Origin: Bacteroidales bacterium
GTDB taxonomy: Bacteria > Bacteroidota > Bacteroidia > Bacteroidales > Tenuifilaceae
DNA: 64,000 bases
Direction of reading: 5' to 3'
Assembly: GCA_020636845.1 (NCBI GenBank)
Contig: JACJXD010000001.1
Coordinates: 1-64,000, forward strand
The notes under the pieces were generated by a model, which worked only from the letters and a program-made list of their open reading frames with translations, had not been told where the DNA came from and searched no databases. Shown piece by piece: positions 52,542 to 62,261 of this stretch; position 1 is the stretch's first letter, and each line of letters opens with the position of its first letter. The translations under genes were made by a program, and so were the position numbers.

Positions 52542-54317
52542 ATGAAAACTCAGGAAAAGTTAGAGTTGCTTAGAAAAGCAATGAAAAAAGAGTCGGTTGA
52601 TGCATACATTGTTTATCATAGCGATCCTCATATTAGCGAGTATTTACCCGACCACTGGAAAGCGCGCGAGTGGTTATCTGGGTTTACGGGTTCGGCAGGA
52701 ACGCTAGCCGTTACTCAGGAACATGCTGCACTTTGGACAGATTCCCGATATTTTATTCAGGCAGAGCAGCAGCTTAAAGGATCTGGAATAGAACTTTGCA
52801 AAATGGGTTTACCTGAAACTCCAGACATTCCTTCGTGGTTAGCAATAAACTTAAATCGCCAAGGGTTGGTTGCCACCAATGGAAAGGTTGTATCGGTATC
52901 ATCGGCGAAGCAGTTGAAAAAGGCATTACTAAACTACGGCTTTGACGTTAGTTTTAAATACGACCTAATTTCCGATATATGGGAGGATAGACCCAAGATG
53001 CCCAAGCAAAAGGCATATATGCACAGTTTGGAATATGCGGGCATTTCCATACAGGAAAAGTTGGGAAGTATTCGGAAACAGCTTTTAGCCAGCGATGCAA
53101 CAGCATACTTAATGTGTGCTCTTGACGAAGTTTGTTGGACTTTTAACATTAGAGGAACCGATATCGAATATAATCCTGTAGTGATTAGTTATGGGTATGT
53201 CGATCAGGATAAGGCATACTTATTCATCGATTCCGATAAAATAGATGACAACCTTTCGGATCTTTTCCGTAACGAAGAAGTTGAGGTTAAGGGCTATAAA
53301 AAACTCGAAAAGTTTCTGAGCAAATTGGGGAAAAATACTGTTTTGTTATTCGATCCTTCAAAAACAAACTTGGCAGTAAAAAAGTCAATTTCATCGAAGG
53401 TTAAAACCATTGAGCAAACGGGAGTTGTATCTATAATTAAGGCTAGGAAGAAACCAATAGAAATTGAAGGAATTCGGAAGGCTATGACTCAGGATGGCGT
53501 CGCTTTGGTAAAGTTTTTTAAGTGGTTGTACGATAATGTTGGGAAAATCGAAATTACAGAGTTGGATATTGCTCAAAAGTTAAGAGACTTTAGGGGTGAA
53601 AGCGAGTATTTTGTTGGCGAGAGTTTTGATACAATAGCCGGATTTAAGGATCATGGTGCAATTGTGCACTACAGCGCTACCGAGGAAACATCCTATAGCA
53701 TCAAACCCGATGGTTTTTTACTTATCGATTCCGGGGGACAGTATTTGAACGGGACCACGGATATTACTCGAACAGTTCATTTGGGTGAACCAACCGAGCA
53801 GGAAAAGGTTGATTATACCTTGATTTTAAAAGGGATGATACAACTTTCGAAGGCGAAATTTCCTGCTAGCACAAGGGGCTCGCAACTCGATACGTTAGCA
53901 CGTATGGCACTTTGGTCTAAAGGTCTTAACTATGGACATGGAACGGGACACGGGGTTGGCTATTTTCTTAACGTACATGAAGGGCCGCAACAGATCAGAC
54001 CCGAAAATCATTTACCTATAGAAGTTGGTATGGTAATGTCCGACGAGCCGGGAATTTACCGTGCTGGGCAGTATGGAATAAGAATTGAGAATTTGATCGT
54101 TTGTCAGGAAGACGAAACTAACGATTACGGACGATTCTTGTCGTTTAGCACTTTAACGTTATGTCCTATAGATACTAAGGCAATAAATAAAGATATTCTT
54201 TTGGATGAAGAAAAAAGTTGGTTGAACAATTACCATAAACAGGTATATGAGCAACTTTCGCCTTATCTCGATAAAGAGCACAAGGAATGGTTAAAGGAAG
54301 CAACCAAGGATATTTAA
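52542..54317 (+). CDS. pepP: Xaa-Pro aminopeptidase (M24B)
   Basis: 591 residues, two N-terminal creatinase-like domains (about 5-300) and a C-terminal pita-bread domain. All five metal ligands are visible: Asp in LIDSGGQY, Asp in GTTDITR, His in TGHGVGYFLNVHEG, Glu in SDEPGIY and Glu in IRIENL. The long three-domain layout resembles eukaryotic cytosolic aminopeptidase P. It removes N-terminal residues before proline and helps finish protein digestion in the cytoplasm. A terminator follows. Symbol given for family only. Confidence 0.92.
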   Translation: MKTQEKLELLRKAMKKESVDAYIVYHSDPHISEYLPDHWKAREWLSGFTGSAGTLAVTQEHAALWTDSRYFIQAEQQLKGSGIELCKMGLPETPDIPSWLAINLNRQGLVATNGKVVSVSSAKQLKKALLNYGFDVSFKYDLISDIWEDRPKMPKQKAYMHSLEYAGISIQEKLGSIRKQLLASDATAYLMCALDEVCWTFNIRGTDIEYNPVVISYGYVDQDKAYLFIDSDKIDDNLSDLFRNEEVEVKGYKKLEKFLSKLGKNTVLLFDPSKTNLAVKKSISSKVKTIEQTGVVSIIKARKKPIEIEGIRKAMTQDGVALVKFFKWLYDNVGKIEITELDIAQKLRDFRGESEYFVGESFDTIAGFKDHGAIVHYSATEETSYSIKPDGFLLIDSGGQYLNGTTDITRTVHLGEPTEQEKVDYTLILKGMIQLSKAKFPASTRGSQLDTLARMALWSKGLNYGHGTGHGVGYFLNVHEGPQQIRPENHLPIEVGMVMSDEPGIYRAGQYGIRIENLIVCQEDETNDYGRFLSFSTLTLCPIDTKAINKDILLDEEKSWLNNYHKQVYEQLSPYLDKEHKEWLKEATKDI

Positions 54318-54322
54318 AGTAA

Positions 54323-54350
54323 AGGCGAGTAAATTTTACTCGCCTATTAT
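54323..54350 (+). terminator. Terminator of the Xaa-Pro aminopeptidase gene
   Basis: AGGCGAGTAAA/TTTACTCGCCT stem followed by TATTATTTTT. It overlaps the last codons of the convergent YjbQ gene. Confidence 0.75.
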
Positions 54351-54752
54351 TTTTACTAAAACTCTTTTTCGCCTTTTTCCGTCGAATTCACCGTAAAATA
54401 TTTGTTCCCATGGGCCAAAGTCCAATTTTCCTTCGGTTATTGCAATTACCACTTCGCGACCCATTATGGTTCTTTTTAAGTGAGCATCGGCGTTATCTTC
54501 AAATCCGTTATGTTCGTATTGGGAATATGGCTTTTCCGGAGCCAGTTTTTCCAGCCAAACCTCGAAATCGTGATGCAACCCGCTTTCGTCGTCATTAATA
54601 AATACGCTGGATGTAATGTGCATGGCATTTACCAGTAACAATCCTTCTTTTACGCCACTTTCGCGAAGGCAGTTTTGAACTTCGGAAGTAATATTTATTA
54701 ATTCACGTCGATTTTTGGTATCGAACCAGAGTTCTTTTCTATACGATTTCAT
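54336..54752 (-). CDS. YjbQ family protein, second copy
   Basis: 138 residues, same fold as the 45323-45730 product but clearly diverged. HITSSVFINDDESG replaces HTSAALSINENAD, EDNADAHLKR replaces DDMNAHIKS, and the end reads FGPWEQIFYGEFDGKRRKR. The central His/Asp residues remain. It is the neighbour of the phosphohexomutase gene, 53 bp downstream of that gene, and convergent with the aminopeptidase. Confidence 0.85.
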   Translation of the reverse strand: MKSYRKELWFDTKNRRELINITSEVQNCLRESGVKEGLLLVNAMHITSSVFINDDESGLHHDFEVWLEKLAPEKPYSQYEHNGFEDNADAHLKRTIMGREVVIAITEGKLDFGPWEQIFYGEFDGKRRKRVLVKIIGE

Positions 54753-54805
54753 TTTGTTAGTTATGTAGGTTGAAGTAGTTGGTAAACGAATGGTAATATG
54801 ACTTT

Positions 54806-56551
54806 TTATTCAACATGAAACTCTTTAACAATTTTTTCTATCTTTTTGTCGAGTTCTCCGAGTTTTATATCTACGTCATCGTGCGTGTTTAGTTTACCTT
54901 TTACGCTAAAGTAGAACTTAATTTTAGGCTCGGTTCCCGATGGGCGTACCGACACTTTAGTCTCATCGCTTGTAATGAACTGGAGAACATCCGATTTGGG
55001 TAGTTCAATTTTAGTTTCTTTGCCTGTTTCCAGATTAGTGGAAATTTGTGTTAAGTAATCGTGAATTATTATTACTGCTTTTCCATCAATATTTTTTGGC
55101 GGATTTTTCCTGTAGGTTTCCATTATTTCCTGAATACGTTTTACTCCGGATATTCCCTTTAACGTATAGGAAACCATGTGTTCCTTAAACAGCCCAAACT
55201 CTTTGTATATGTCAAGCAGTATTTGGTACAACGTTTTTCCTTGAGATTTTGCCCATGCAGTAATTTCGGCAAACATGGAACAGCTAACCACTGCATCTTT
55301 ATCTCTAACATAGTCGCCATACAGGTAACCGTAACTTTCCTCTCCGCCGGCAATAAATTTTTTCTTACCTTCCAAACTGCCAATTTTATCGGCTATATAC
55401 TTAAATCCGGTAAGTACCTCAAAGTATTCAACGTTGAATTTTTTTGCGATTTGGGTTAGTAAATCTGTCGTCACAATTGTTTTTACAATAAACTCTTTTC
55501 CTGTGAGTTTTTTCCGATCGGACCACTGTTTAAGAATGTAATAAATTAGTATGGCAGCGGCTTGGTTGCCGTTTAATAAAGAGTATTGTCCATTAGGAAG
55601 TTTTAGTCCAATTCCAACCCTGTCGGCATCAGGATCGGTAGCCATAACCAATTCTGCATTAACTTCAACGGCCTTTTCGAGAGCAAGGGTAAGAGTTGCG
55701 TGTTCTTCGGGGTTGGGCGATTTTACGGTAGGAAAGTTGCCATCAATAATGTCCTGTTCGGGGATATTGATAATATTATTAAATCCGAATTTATGCAAAG
55801 AACGGGGAACCAATTTAACTCCCGTACCATGAATTGGCGTGTAAACAATTGGAATGTCCTTATACTTTTTAATAAGTTCGGGCGATAACGAAAGATTTGA
55901 AATTGTATTTAAGTACATTTCGTCTATTTCGCTGCCAATTACACGTATGAGGTTCGAATTCTCATTGAAGTTAACCTGGGTTATGTCGGTTATGGCCTTT
56001 ACTTCCTGAATAATACCCTTGTCGTGAGGCGATACAATTTGACCTCCATCTTGCCAGTAAACTTTGTATCCGTTATATTCTTTCGGATTGTGCGAGGCGG
56101 TTATTACAATTCCGCAGTGACATTTAAACGATCTAATGGCAAAACTTAGTTCGGGCGTAGGCCTTAACGAATCAAACAGGTAAACACGTATTCCATTTGC
56201 GCTGAGAACTTTTGCTGCGGTATCGGCAAATTTCATGCTGTTGTTCCGTGAGTCGAAGGCTATGGCAGCCCTTAATTCCGGCAAATCGGCAAACATTTTT
56301 TTTATGTAATTACTAAGCCCTTGCGTGGCTTTGGCCACAGTATAAATGTTCATTCGATTTGTTCCAACGCCCATTATACCTCTTAGGCCTCCGGTTCCAA
56401 ATTCGAGTTCGCGGTAGAATGCCTCTATTAACTCTTCGGGGTTGTTGTTGATTAAATTCTCTACCTTTTCGCGGGTTCCCTTATCGAATACCGGTTGTAA
56501 CCAACTTTTGGCTTTACTGTAAATTTCTTCAGGAATGTTAGTGTTTGCCAT
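54806..56551 (-). CDS. Phosphoglucomutase/phosphomannomutase
   Basis: 581 residues, alpha-D-phosphohexomutase with four domains. Phosphoserine site in TASHNPKEYNGYK, magnesium loop DPDADRVG, sugar loop GGEESYGY, phosphate-binding RPSGTEPKIKFY. The length is that of the long PgcA-like group, which prefers glucose phosphates. It would supply glucose-1-phosphate for the thymidylyltransferase encoded upstream. Last gene of the nucleotide-sugar cluster, 12 bp from rfbD. Confidence 0.92.
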   Translation of the reverse strand: MANTNIPEEIYSKAKSWLQPVFDKGTREKVENLINNNPEELIEAFYRELEFGTGGLRGIMGVGTNRMNIYTVAKATQGLSNYIKKMFADLPELRAAIAFDSRNNSMKFADTAAKVLSANGIRVYLFDSLRPTPELSFAIRSFKCHCGIVITASHNPKEYNGYKVYWQDGGQIVSPHDKGIIQEVKAITDITQVNFNENSNLIRVIGSEIDEMYLNTISNLSLSPELIKKYKDIPIVYTPIHGTGVKLVPRSLHKFGFNNIINIPEQDIIDGNFPTVKSPNPEEHATLTLALEKAVEVNAELVMATDPDADRVGIGLKLPNGQYSLLNGNQAAAILIYYILKQWSDRKKLTGKEFIVKTIVTTDLLTQIAKKFNVEYFEVLTGFKYIADKIGSLEGKKKFIAGGEESYGYLYGDYVRDKDAVVSCSMFAEITAWAKSQGKTLYQILLDIYKEFGLFKEHMVSYTLKGISGVKRIQEIMETYRKNPPKNIDGKAVIIIHDYLTQISTNLETGKETKIELPKSDVLQFITSDETKVSVRPSGTEPKIKFYFSVKGKLNTHDDVDIKLGELDKKIEKIVKEFHVE

Positions 56552-56563
56552 GGTATGATGTAT

Positions 56564-57439
56564 TTAAATTAGTCGGGTAATACAATCTAAAAGGCTATCA
56601 ATCCAAAAAGGCGTTTCAACGTTGTATGTGTTACGAATTTTTTTCTTGTTTAAAACAGAGTAGTATGGACGTTTTACTTTGGAAGGAAATTCAGAACTTT
56701 CGATAGGAATAATTTTACAGTTAAAATTACCTAATCTTACTATTTCCTCTGCAAAATCGTACCAACTACATACTCCTTCGTTTGAAAAGTGAAATATTTC
56801 GGGTTTGAAGTTTTCCTGTTCTTTACTAATAATAGCGAGTATTGCCTTGGCCAAATCGTTAGCATAAGTTGGCGTTCCGATTTGATCGAAAACAACGTTA
56901 AGTTTGGGCTTTGCCTCCGCATTTCTTATGATGGTTTTTACAAAGTTATTGCCAGTTGTAGAGTATAGCCACGAAGTGCGAATAATCATACCAACTCCCG
57001 ATGCCAGAACCTTTTCCTCTCCGGCCAACTTCGATTTTCCATATATTGATTGAGGATTCACTTGTGCATCTTCTTTATATGGAATATGCGCATTCCCATC
57101 GAAAACATAATCGGTAGAAATGTGAATCAATTTGGTGCCATACTTTTTGCAGACTTGCGATAATACCTCAGGACCTTGTTCATTTAGTTTATAGGCATTT
57201 TGAACATCTTCTTCGGCTTTATCAACGGCGGTATATGCGGCACAATTAATGAGATATTTCGGTTTATGAATTTGGAATGTATTGTCAACTTGTTCTGTAT
57301 TGCATATATCCAATTCATCGACGTCGGTAAAAATAAAAAAATAGGGGAAACCTGTTATTTTTTCAACTTCTTCTTTAAACGCATTTCCCAGTTGTCCTTT
57401 TGCGCCGGTTACTATAATGGTTTCAGAACTTGTTGTCAT
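56564..57439 (-). CDS. rfbD: dTDP-4-dehydrorhamnose reductase
   Basis: 291 residues, extended SDR. NAD(P) motif GAKGQLGNAF, Thr-Asp-Tyr-Val of STDYVFDG and the YGKSKLAGE Tyr-Lys pair. It reduces dTDP-4-dehydro-L-rhamnose to dTDP-L-rhamnose for cell-surface polysaccharide. It overlaps rfbC by 17 bp, so the genes are translationally coupled. Confidence 0.92.
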   Translation of the reverse strand: MTTSSETIIVTGAKGQLGNAFKEEVEKITGFPYFFIFTDVDELDICNTEQVDNTFQIHKPKYLINCAAYTAVDKAEEDVQNAYKLNEQGPEVLSQVCKKYGTKLIHISTDYVFDGNAHIPYKEDAQVNPQSIYGKSKLAGEEKVLASGVGMIIRTSWLYSTTGNNFVKTIIRNAEAKPKLNVVFDQIGTPTYANDLAKAILAIISKEQENFKPEIFHFSNEGVCSWYDFAEEIVRLGNFNCKIIPIESSEFPSKVKRPYYSVLNKKKIRNTYNVETPFWIDSLLDCITRLI

Positions 57440-57989
57440 AGGTGAAGTTTATGTTAGCATCGTTTAAAATAGGGTGAACTTTATCTTTAGCCGATATAAT
57501 TGCTTGTTCGATTGGTATTTTCCAGTCGATATTTAACGAAGGATCGTTATACATAATGCCTCTTTCTGCTTCGGGAGTATAAAATTCGTCGCATTTATAG
57601 TTGACAATAGCAATGTCGCTGAGAACAGAAAATCCGTGGGCAAAACCCTTCGGAATTAAGAATTGAAGTTTGTTTTCATCGCTTAATTCGATAGAATAAT
57701 ATTTTCCGTATGTAGGCGAATTTTTCCGAATATCAACGGCAACATCCAGTATTTTTCCCACAATAACTCTAACAAGTTTTGTTTGGGCGTAAGGCGATAG
57801 TTGGTAGTGTAGTCCTCTTATTACCCCATAACTGGATTTCGATTCATTATCCTGAATAAAGTTTATGCCTATGCCATTGTCATTAAATTGATTTTGATTA
57901 AAACTTTCAAAAAAGTACCCCCTGTCGTCTTTGAAAATTTTGGGCTTTATTACAAGTAAATCGGGAATTGATGTTTTTTCTACTATCAT
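57423..57989 (-). CDS. rfbC: dTDP-4-dehydrorhamnose 3,5-epimerase
   Basis: 188 residues, cupin fold of normal length. Family blocks: DDRGYFFESFNQ, the catalytic-His region GVIRGLHYQ and KLVRVIVGKILDVAVDIR, plus GFAHGFSVLSD. Catalyses the middle step from dTDP-4-dehydro-6-deoxyglucose to the 4-dehydrorhamnose. Lies between rfbA and rfbD. Confidence 0.93.
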   Translation of the reverse strand: MIVEKTSIPDLLVIKPKIFKDDRGYFFESFNQNQFNDNGIGINFIQDNESKSSYGVIRGLHYQLSPYAQTKLVRVIVGKILDVAVDIRKNSPTYGKYYSIELSDENKLQFLIPKGFAHGFSVLSDIAIVNYKCDEFYTPEAERGIMYNDPSLNIDWKIPIEQAIISAKDKVHPILNDANINFTYDNKF

Positions 57990-57995
57990 GATTGT

Positions 57996-58871
57996 CTATT
58001 TTATTTTTTCTTTGGCAAGGTCTATTAAGTATTGCCCGTACTGATTCTTTTTTAGAGGTTCTGCTAGTTTTAGTAATTCTTCCTTGCCTATGAATCCATT
58101 ACGATATGCTATTTCTTCAAGACAGGCAACTTTAAGCCCTTGACGTTCTTCTATGGTTTGTATAAAGTTAGATGCCTGTAGTAAACTTTCGTGGGTTCCG
58201 GTATCAAGCCAAGCCATTCCTCTACCCATAAGTTTAACGCTTAGTCTCTTTTCTTCAAGATAAAGTCGGTTTAGGTCGGTAATTTCAAGTTCGCCTCTTT
58301 TCGAAGGTTTTAATTTTTTTGCTTTAGCAATAACATCGTTGCTATAGAAATACAGGCCGGTAACCGCGTAGTTCGATTTTGGATTTTCTGGTTTTTCTTC
58401 AATGCTGATTACCTTTCCGGTTTCGTCAAACTCTGCAACTCCATATCTGTGAGGATCCTTTACGTAATAACCAAACACAGTGGCTCCGTCGGTAAGTTTT
58501 GCACTTTCGGAAACCATTTCGGATAACTTTCCTCCATAAAAAATGTTATCGCCAAGAACAAGGCACACACTATCGCTTCCTACAAATTTTTCACCAATAA
58601 TAAAAGCTTGAGCCAAGCCATCGGGTGAGGGTTGTATGGCGTACTCAATGTTTAACCCTAGTTGCGAACCATCTTCAAATAAATCTTTATATAAGTGAAT
58701 ATCCTTTGGTGTGGAAATAATTAGTATATCTTTAATTTTAGCTAGCATCAAAACCGACAAAGGATAATATATCATTGGTTTGTCGTAAATAGGTATTATT
58801 TGTTTCGAAATGCTCTTAGTTATTGGAAATAGCCTGGTTCCGGCTCCTCCTGCGAGTATTATACCTTTCAT
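57996..58871 (-). CDS. rfbA: Glucose-1-phosphate thymidylyltransferase
   Basis: 291 residues. Nucleotide-binding start GGAGTRLFPITKSISKQ, central LGDNIFYGG, sugar-binding EEKPENPKSNYAVTGLYFY and the DTGTHESLLQAS end. Joins dTTP and glucose-1-phosphate to dTDP-glucose, the first committed step of rhamnose supply. Six bases separate it from rfbC. Confidence 0.94.
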   Translation of the reverse strand: MKGIILAGGAGTRLFPITKSISKQIIPIYDKPMIYYPLSVLMLAKIKDILIISTPKDIHLYKDLFEDGSQLGLNIEYAIQPSPDGLAQAFIIGEKFVGSDSVCLVLGDNIFYGGKLSEMVSESAKLTDGATVFGYYVKDPHRYGVAEFDETGKVISIEEKPENPKSNYAVTGLYFYSNDVIAKAKKLKPSKRGELEITDLNRLYLEEKRLSVKLMGRGMAWLDTGTHESLLQASNFIQTIEERQGLKVACLEEIAYRNGFIGKEELLKLAEPLKKNQYGQYLIDLAKEKIK

Positions 58872-58880
58872 TATAGAATT

Positions 58881-59822
58881 TTATTTAATAATAGACTTAA
58901 AATAATTTATTGTTTCGGATAGACCATCGTTAAGAGTTACGGTTGGTTTCCATTCCTTTAGTTCTTTAGTTGCTATGGAAATATCGGGTTTACGTTGAAT
59001 GGGATCGTCAACAGGTAAAGGCATGAAAACTATTTTCGATTCGCTTTTGGTAAGTTCAATAATTTTCTGAGCAATTTCCAGTATTGTAAATTCAACGGGA
59101 TTTCCCAAGTTCATGGGACCGGTTATTCGATCGTCTGTGTCCATAAACTTGATTAGAGCATCAATAAGGTCGGAAATATACATGAAACTGCGGGTTTGCT
59201 TACCATCTCCAAATATTGTAATATCCTTGTTAGTTAAAGCTTGTACAATAAAGTTAGATACAACTCTACCATCGTGTTGTCCCATGCGAGGTCCGTATGT
59301 GTTGAATATTCGGGCAATTTTAATACGAACGTCATTTTGTGTGTGATAGTTAACAAATAACGTTTCGGCGCAACGTTTTCCTTCATCGTAGCACGATCTT
59401 GGGCCAATGGGGTTAACGTTGCCCCAGTATGATTCCGGTTGAGGGTGAATTTGCGGATCGCCATAAACTTCACTGGTTGACGATTGAAGAATTTTTGCCT
59501 TTATCCTTTTTGCCAGTCCGAGCATATTTATTGCTCCCATTACCGATGTTTTTACCGTTTTAATGGGATTTAGTTGGTAATGAATCGGGGAGGCGGGGCA
59601 AGCCAGATTGTATATTTCGTCAACTTCGGCATAAAAAGGAACGGTTACATCATGCCGTATAAGTTCGAAGTATGGGTTATTTATTAAATGAACTATATTA
59701 TCCTTATTACCTGTAAAAAAATTATCGAGACAAAGCACATCACATCCTGCATCAATCAGTTTTTCGCATAAATGCGAACCAATAAAACCAGCACCTCCTG
59801 TTACCAAAACTCTTTTTCGCAT
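58881..59822 (-). CDS. UDP-glucuronate decarboxylase-like SDR (UDP-xylose synthase type)
   Basis: 313 residues from the ATG at 59822; a TTG start at 59843 is less likely. Extended SDR with GGAGFIGSHLC. The segment NLACPASPIHYQ, the SSTSEVYGDP motif, the CYDEGKR Tyr-Lys pair and RIFNTYGPRM match UDP-xylose synthases rather than RmlB, whose own motif set is not seen. It would turn UDP-glucuronate into UDP-xylose. Position at the head of an rfbACD set where rfbB is normally found is notable. Start of the cluster, with a promoter element just upstream. Confidence 0.85.
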   Translation of the reverse strand: MRKRVLVTGGAGFIGSHLCEKLIDAGCDVLCLDNFFTGNKDNIVHLINNPYFELIRHDVTVPFYAEVDEIYNLACPASPIHYQLNPIKTVKTSVMGAINMLGLAKRIKAKILQSSTSEVYGDPQIHPQPESYWGNVNPIGPRSCYDEGKRCAETLFVNYHTQNDVRIKIARIFNTYGPRMGQHDGRVVSNFIVQALTNKDITIFGDGKQTRSFMYISDLIDALIKFMDTDDRITGPMNLGNPVEFTILEIAQKIIELTKSESKIVFMPLPVDDPIQRKPDISIATKELKEWKPTVTLNDGLSETINYFKSIIK

Positions 59823-59845
59823 ATTCTTTTGTGAATTAATCAAAA

Positions 59846-59853
59846 CAAAAATA
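59846..59853 (-). promoter_or_regulatory. Candidate -7 element (TATTTTTG) of the nucleotide-sugar operon
   Basis: Matches TAnnTTTG, 24 bases before the ATG at 59822. Confidence 0.5.
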
Positions 59854-59960
59854 GCGTTTTTTATTCGGGGAAAGCATAAATAGTCCTATTCTTTTTAGGG
59901 GCTTTTGACTTCGGGCATGAAAAAAATTATACACTATTTCCTTATAATGATAAAGTTATG

Positions 59961-59968
59961 TATTTTTG
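59961..59968 (+). promoter_or_regulatory. Candidate -7 element (TATTTTTG) of rpsA
   Basis: Matches TAnnTTTG, 53 bases before the rpsA ATG. The leader is AT-rich, as expected for an S1 message. Confidence 0.5.
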
Positions 59969-60021
59969 CACTTTGATTTTTTCTATAAATAATGTCTAAT
60001 TAATTAACAACTAGAACGTTA

Positions 60022-61866
60022 ATGAGTGAACAAGAAGAAAAGGCTGTAGAAGCCACAGAGGTTGTTAAGTCTGCAAATGCAGATCTTGAAAACTTCGACT
60101 GGGAAGCATATGCGCAAGAAGGCGAATATACTCCCGAAGAACATAAAAAATTAGAGTCGTTGTACGACAAAACCTTATCCACAGTTGCTGAAAACGAAGT
60201 GGTTGAGGGAACCGTGGTTGGTATTACCAAGCGCGAGGTTTTTATTAACATTGGTTACAAATCCGAAGGTGTTGTAAGTATTAGCGAATTTCGTTACAAT
60301 CCTGAATTGGCAATTGGCGACAAAGTTGAGGTTTACGTAGAAAGCACCGAGGATAAAAAAGGTCAACTTGTACTTTCACACAAAAAAGCACGTTCGTTGC
60401 GTTCGTGGGATCGTGTGAATGCTGCATTCGATAACGACGAAGTTATCAAGGGTTACATCAAGTGCCGTACAAAGGGTGGTATGATTGTCGATGTATTTGG
60501 TATCGAGGCATTCCTTCCTGGTTCGCAAATAGATGTTAAACCTATCCGTGATTACGACATTTTTGTTGGTAAAACCATGGAATTCAAAGTGGTTAAAATT
60601 AATCACGAGTACAAGAACGTTGTTGTATCGCATAAGGCACTTATTGAAGCCGAACTCGAACAACAGAAGAAAGAAATTATTGCAAAACTTGAAAAAGGTC
60701 AGGTTCTTGAAGGAACTGTTAAAAATATCACCAGTTACGGTGTGTTTATCGACCTTGGTGGTGTGGACGGACTTATCCATATTACCGATTTATCGTGGGG
60801 TCGCGTAAATCACCCGGAAGAAGTAGTTCAACTCGATCAGAAGTTGAATGTAGTAATCCTCGATTTCGACGATGCAAAGAAACGTATTGCTCTTGGTTTA
60901 AAACAGCTTACTCCTCATCCTTGGGATTCGCTTGATGCAAATCTTAAAGTTGGCGACGTAGTTAAGGGTAAAGTAGTTGTTATTGCCGATTACGGTGCTT
61001 TCGTTGAAATTGCCCCTGGAGTAGAAGGATTAATTCACGTTTCCGAAATGTCGTGGAGCCAACACCTTCGCAGCGCACAGGAATTCCTTAAAGTTGGCGA
61101 CGTTGTTGAAGCTCAAATTCTTACCCTCGATCGCGAAGAGCGCAAAATGTCCTTGGGTATGAAACAGTTGAAACCAGATCCATGGGAAAAGATTGAAGAA
61201 AAATATCCTGTAGGTTCCAAGCACATGGCAAAGGTTCGCAACTTCACTACTTTTGGTGTATTTGTAGAAATTGAAGAAGGCGTTGATGGTTTAATTCATA
61301 TTTCCGACCTAAGTTGGACTAAGAAAATTAAACATCCTGCTGAATTTACATCAATAGGAGCCGAAATTGAAGTTGTTGTTTTGGAAATTGATAAGGAAAA
61401 TCGTAGGTTGAGCCTTGGTCACAAGCAACTCGAAGAGAATCCTTGGGACGTATTCGAAACAATTTTCACTTTAGATTCTGTTCACGAAGGTACTATTGTT
61501 GACATATTCGACAAGGGTGCTGTTATTGCACTACCTTATGGTGTTGAAGGTTTCGCTACTCCTAAACACCTTATTAAGGCAGACGGAACGCAGGCAAAGG
61601 TTGACGAAAAGTTACCATTTAAGGTTATCGAATTTAACAAAGCAGCTAAACGTATAATTCTCTCTCATACACGTACTTTCGAAGAAGAGAAAAAGGCTGA
61701 AGAAAAGGTTGAGAAAAAATCTAAGACTTCATCCACAGAAAAAGCTGTGAAAAAGTTGAATGCTAATATAGAAAAGACTACCTTAGGGGATATTTCTGAA
61801 CTTGCTGCTCTAAAATCTGAACTCGAAGAGAATCAGAAAAAGGAGAAAGCAAAAGGAGATGAGTAG
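60022..61866 (+). CDS. rpsA: 30S ribosomal protein S1
   Basis: 614 residues with six S1 RNA-binding repeats between about 55 and 555. The GVDGLIHISDLSW-type strand is repeated in the middle ones. The acidic N-terminus binds the ribosome through S2, and the Lys/Glu-rich tail (about 555-614) is typical of Bacteroidota. It brings mRNA to the small subunit and is central to initiation where Shine-Dalgarno sequences are rare, as in this phylum. Codon use is that of a highly expressed gene. The STAS gene follows 32 bp downstream. Confidence 0.96.
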   Translation: MSEQEEKAVEATEVVKSANADLENFDWEAYAQEGEYTPEEHKKLESLYDKTLSTVAENEVVEGTVVGITKREVFINIGYKSEGVVSISEFRYNPELAIGDKVEVYVESTEDKKGQLVLSHKKARSLRSWDRVNAAFDNDEVIKGYIKCRTKGGMIVDVFGIEAFLPGSQIDVKPIRDYDIFVGKTMEFKVVKINHEYKNVVVSHKALIEAELEQQKKEIIAKLEKGQVLEGTVKNITSYGVFIDLGGVDGLIHITDLSWGRVNHPEEVVQLDQKLNVVILDFDDAKKRIALGLKQLTPHPWDSLDANLKVGDVVKGKVVVIADYGAFVEIAPGVEGLIHVSEMSWSQHLRSAQEFLKVGDVVEAQILTLDREERKMSLGMKQLKPDPWEKIEEKYPVGSKHMAKVRNFTTFGVFVEIEEGVDGLIHISDLSWTKKIKHPAEFTSIGAEIEVVVLEIDKENRRLSLGHKQLEENPWDVFETIFTLDSVHEGTIVDIFDKGAVIALPYGVEGFATPKHLIKADGTQAKVDEKLPFKVIEFNKAAKRIILSHTRTFEEEKKAEEKVEKKSKTSSTEKAVKKLNANIEKTTLGDISELAALKSELEENQKKEKAKGDE

Positions 61867-61898
61867 TTATAACGTTTAACCATTTAATCCTGAACGAA

Positions 61899-62261
61899 AT
61901 GGAATTCAAAATTGAAAAATTCGATAAGCATACTTTGGTTGAAGTTAAGGAGGAAAAACTCGATACAAACATTGCACCGAGTCTTAAATCGGAGTTAGTG
62001 CTTATTTCTGGTAATGGCGAGCGAAATATCATACTAGATCTTAGTAGTTGTCGCTATTGCGATTCTTCAGGGTTAAGTGCTATACTTGTAGCAAACAGAT
62101 TGTGTAAGAATGCAGGGGGAACATTTGTTCTTACTGGTCTTACTGATGCAGTTGAGCGTTTAATTACAATTTCTCAACTTGATACGGTGTTGAACATTGC
62201 TTATTCTATGGACGAAGCGGTTCAAATAATTGATAAAGCCGAAAGTGAAGTTAAAAAGTGA
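61899..62261 (+). CDS. STAS-domain protein, anti-sigma-factor-antagonist type
   Basis: 120 residues, a lone STAS domain. The conserved phospho-acceptor loop is CDSSGLSAIL with Ser56 at the position phosphorylated in SpoIIAA. No kinase or sigma factor is adjacent. It lies between rpsA and rnz and overlaps rnz in GTGA, so it is tied to these core genes. In Bacteroidota lone STAS proteins can belong to partner-switching or to stressosome-like systems; which one cannot be told here. Confidence 0.88.
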   Translation: MEFKIEKFDKHTLVEVKEEKLDTNIAPSLKSELVLISGNGERNIILDLSSCRYCDSSGLSAILVANRLCKNAGGTFVLTGLTDAVERLITISQLDTVLNIAYSMDEAVQIIDKAESEVKK

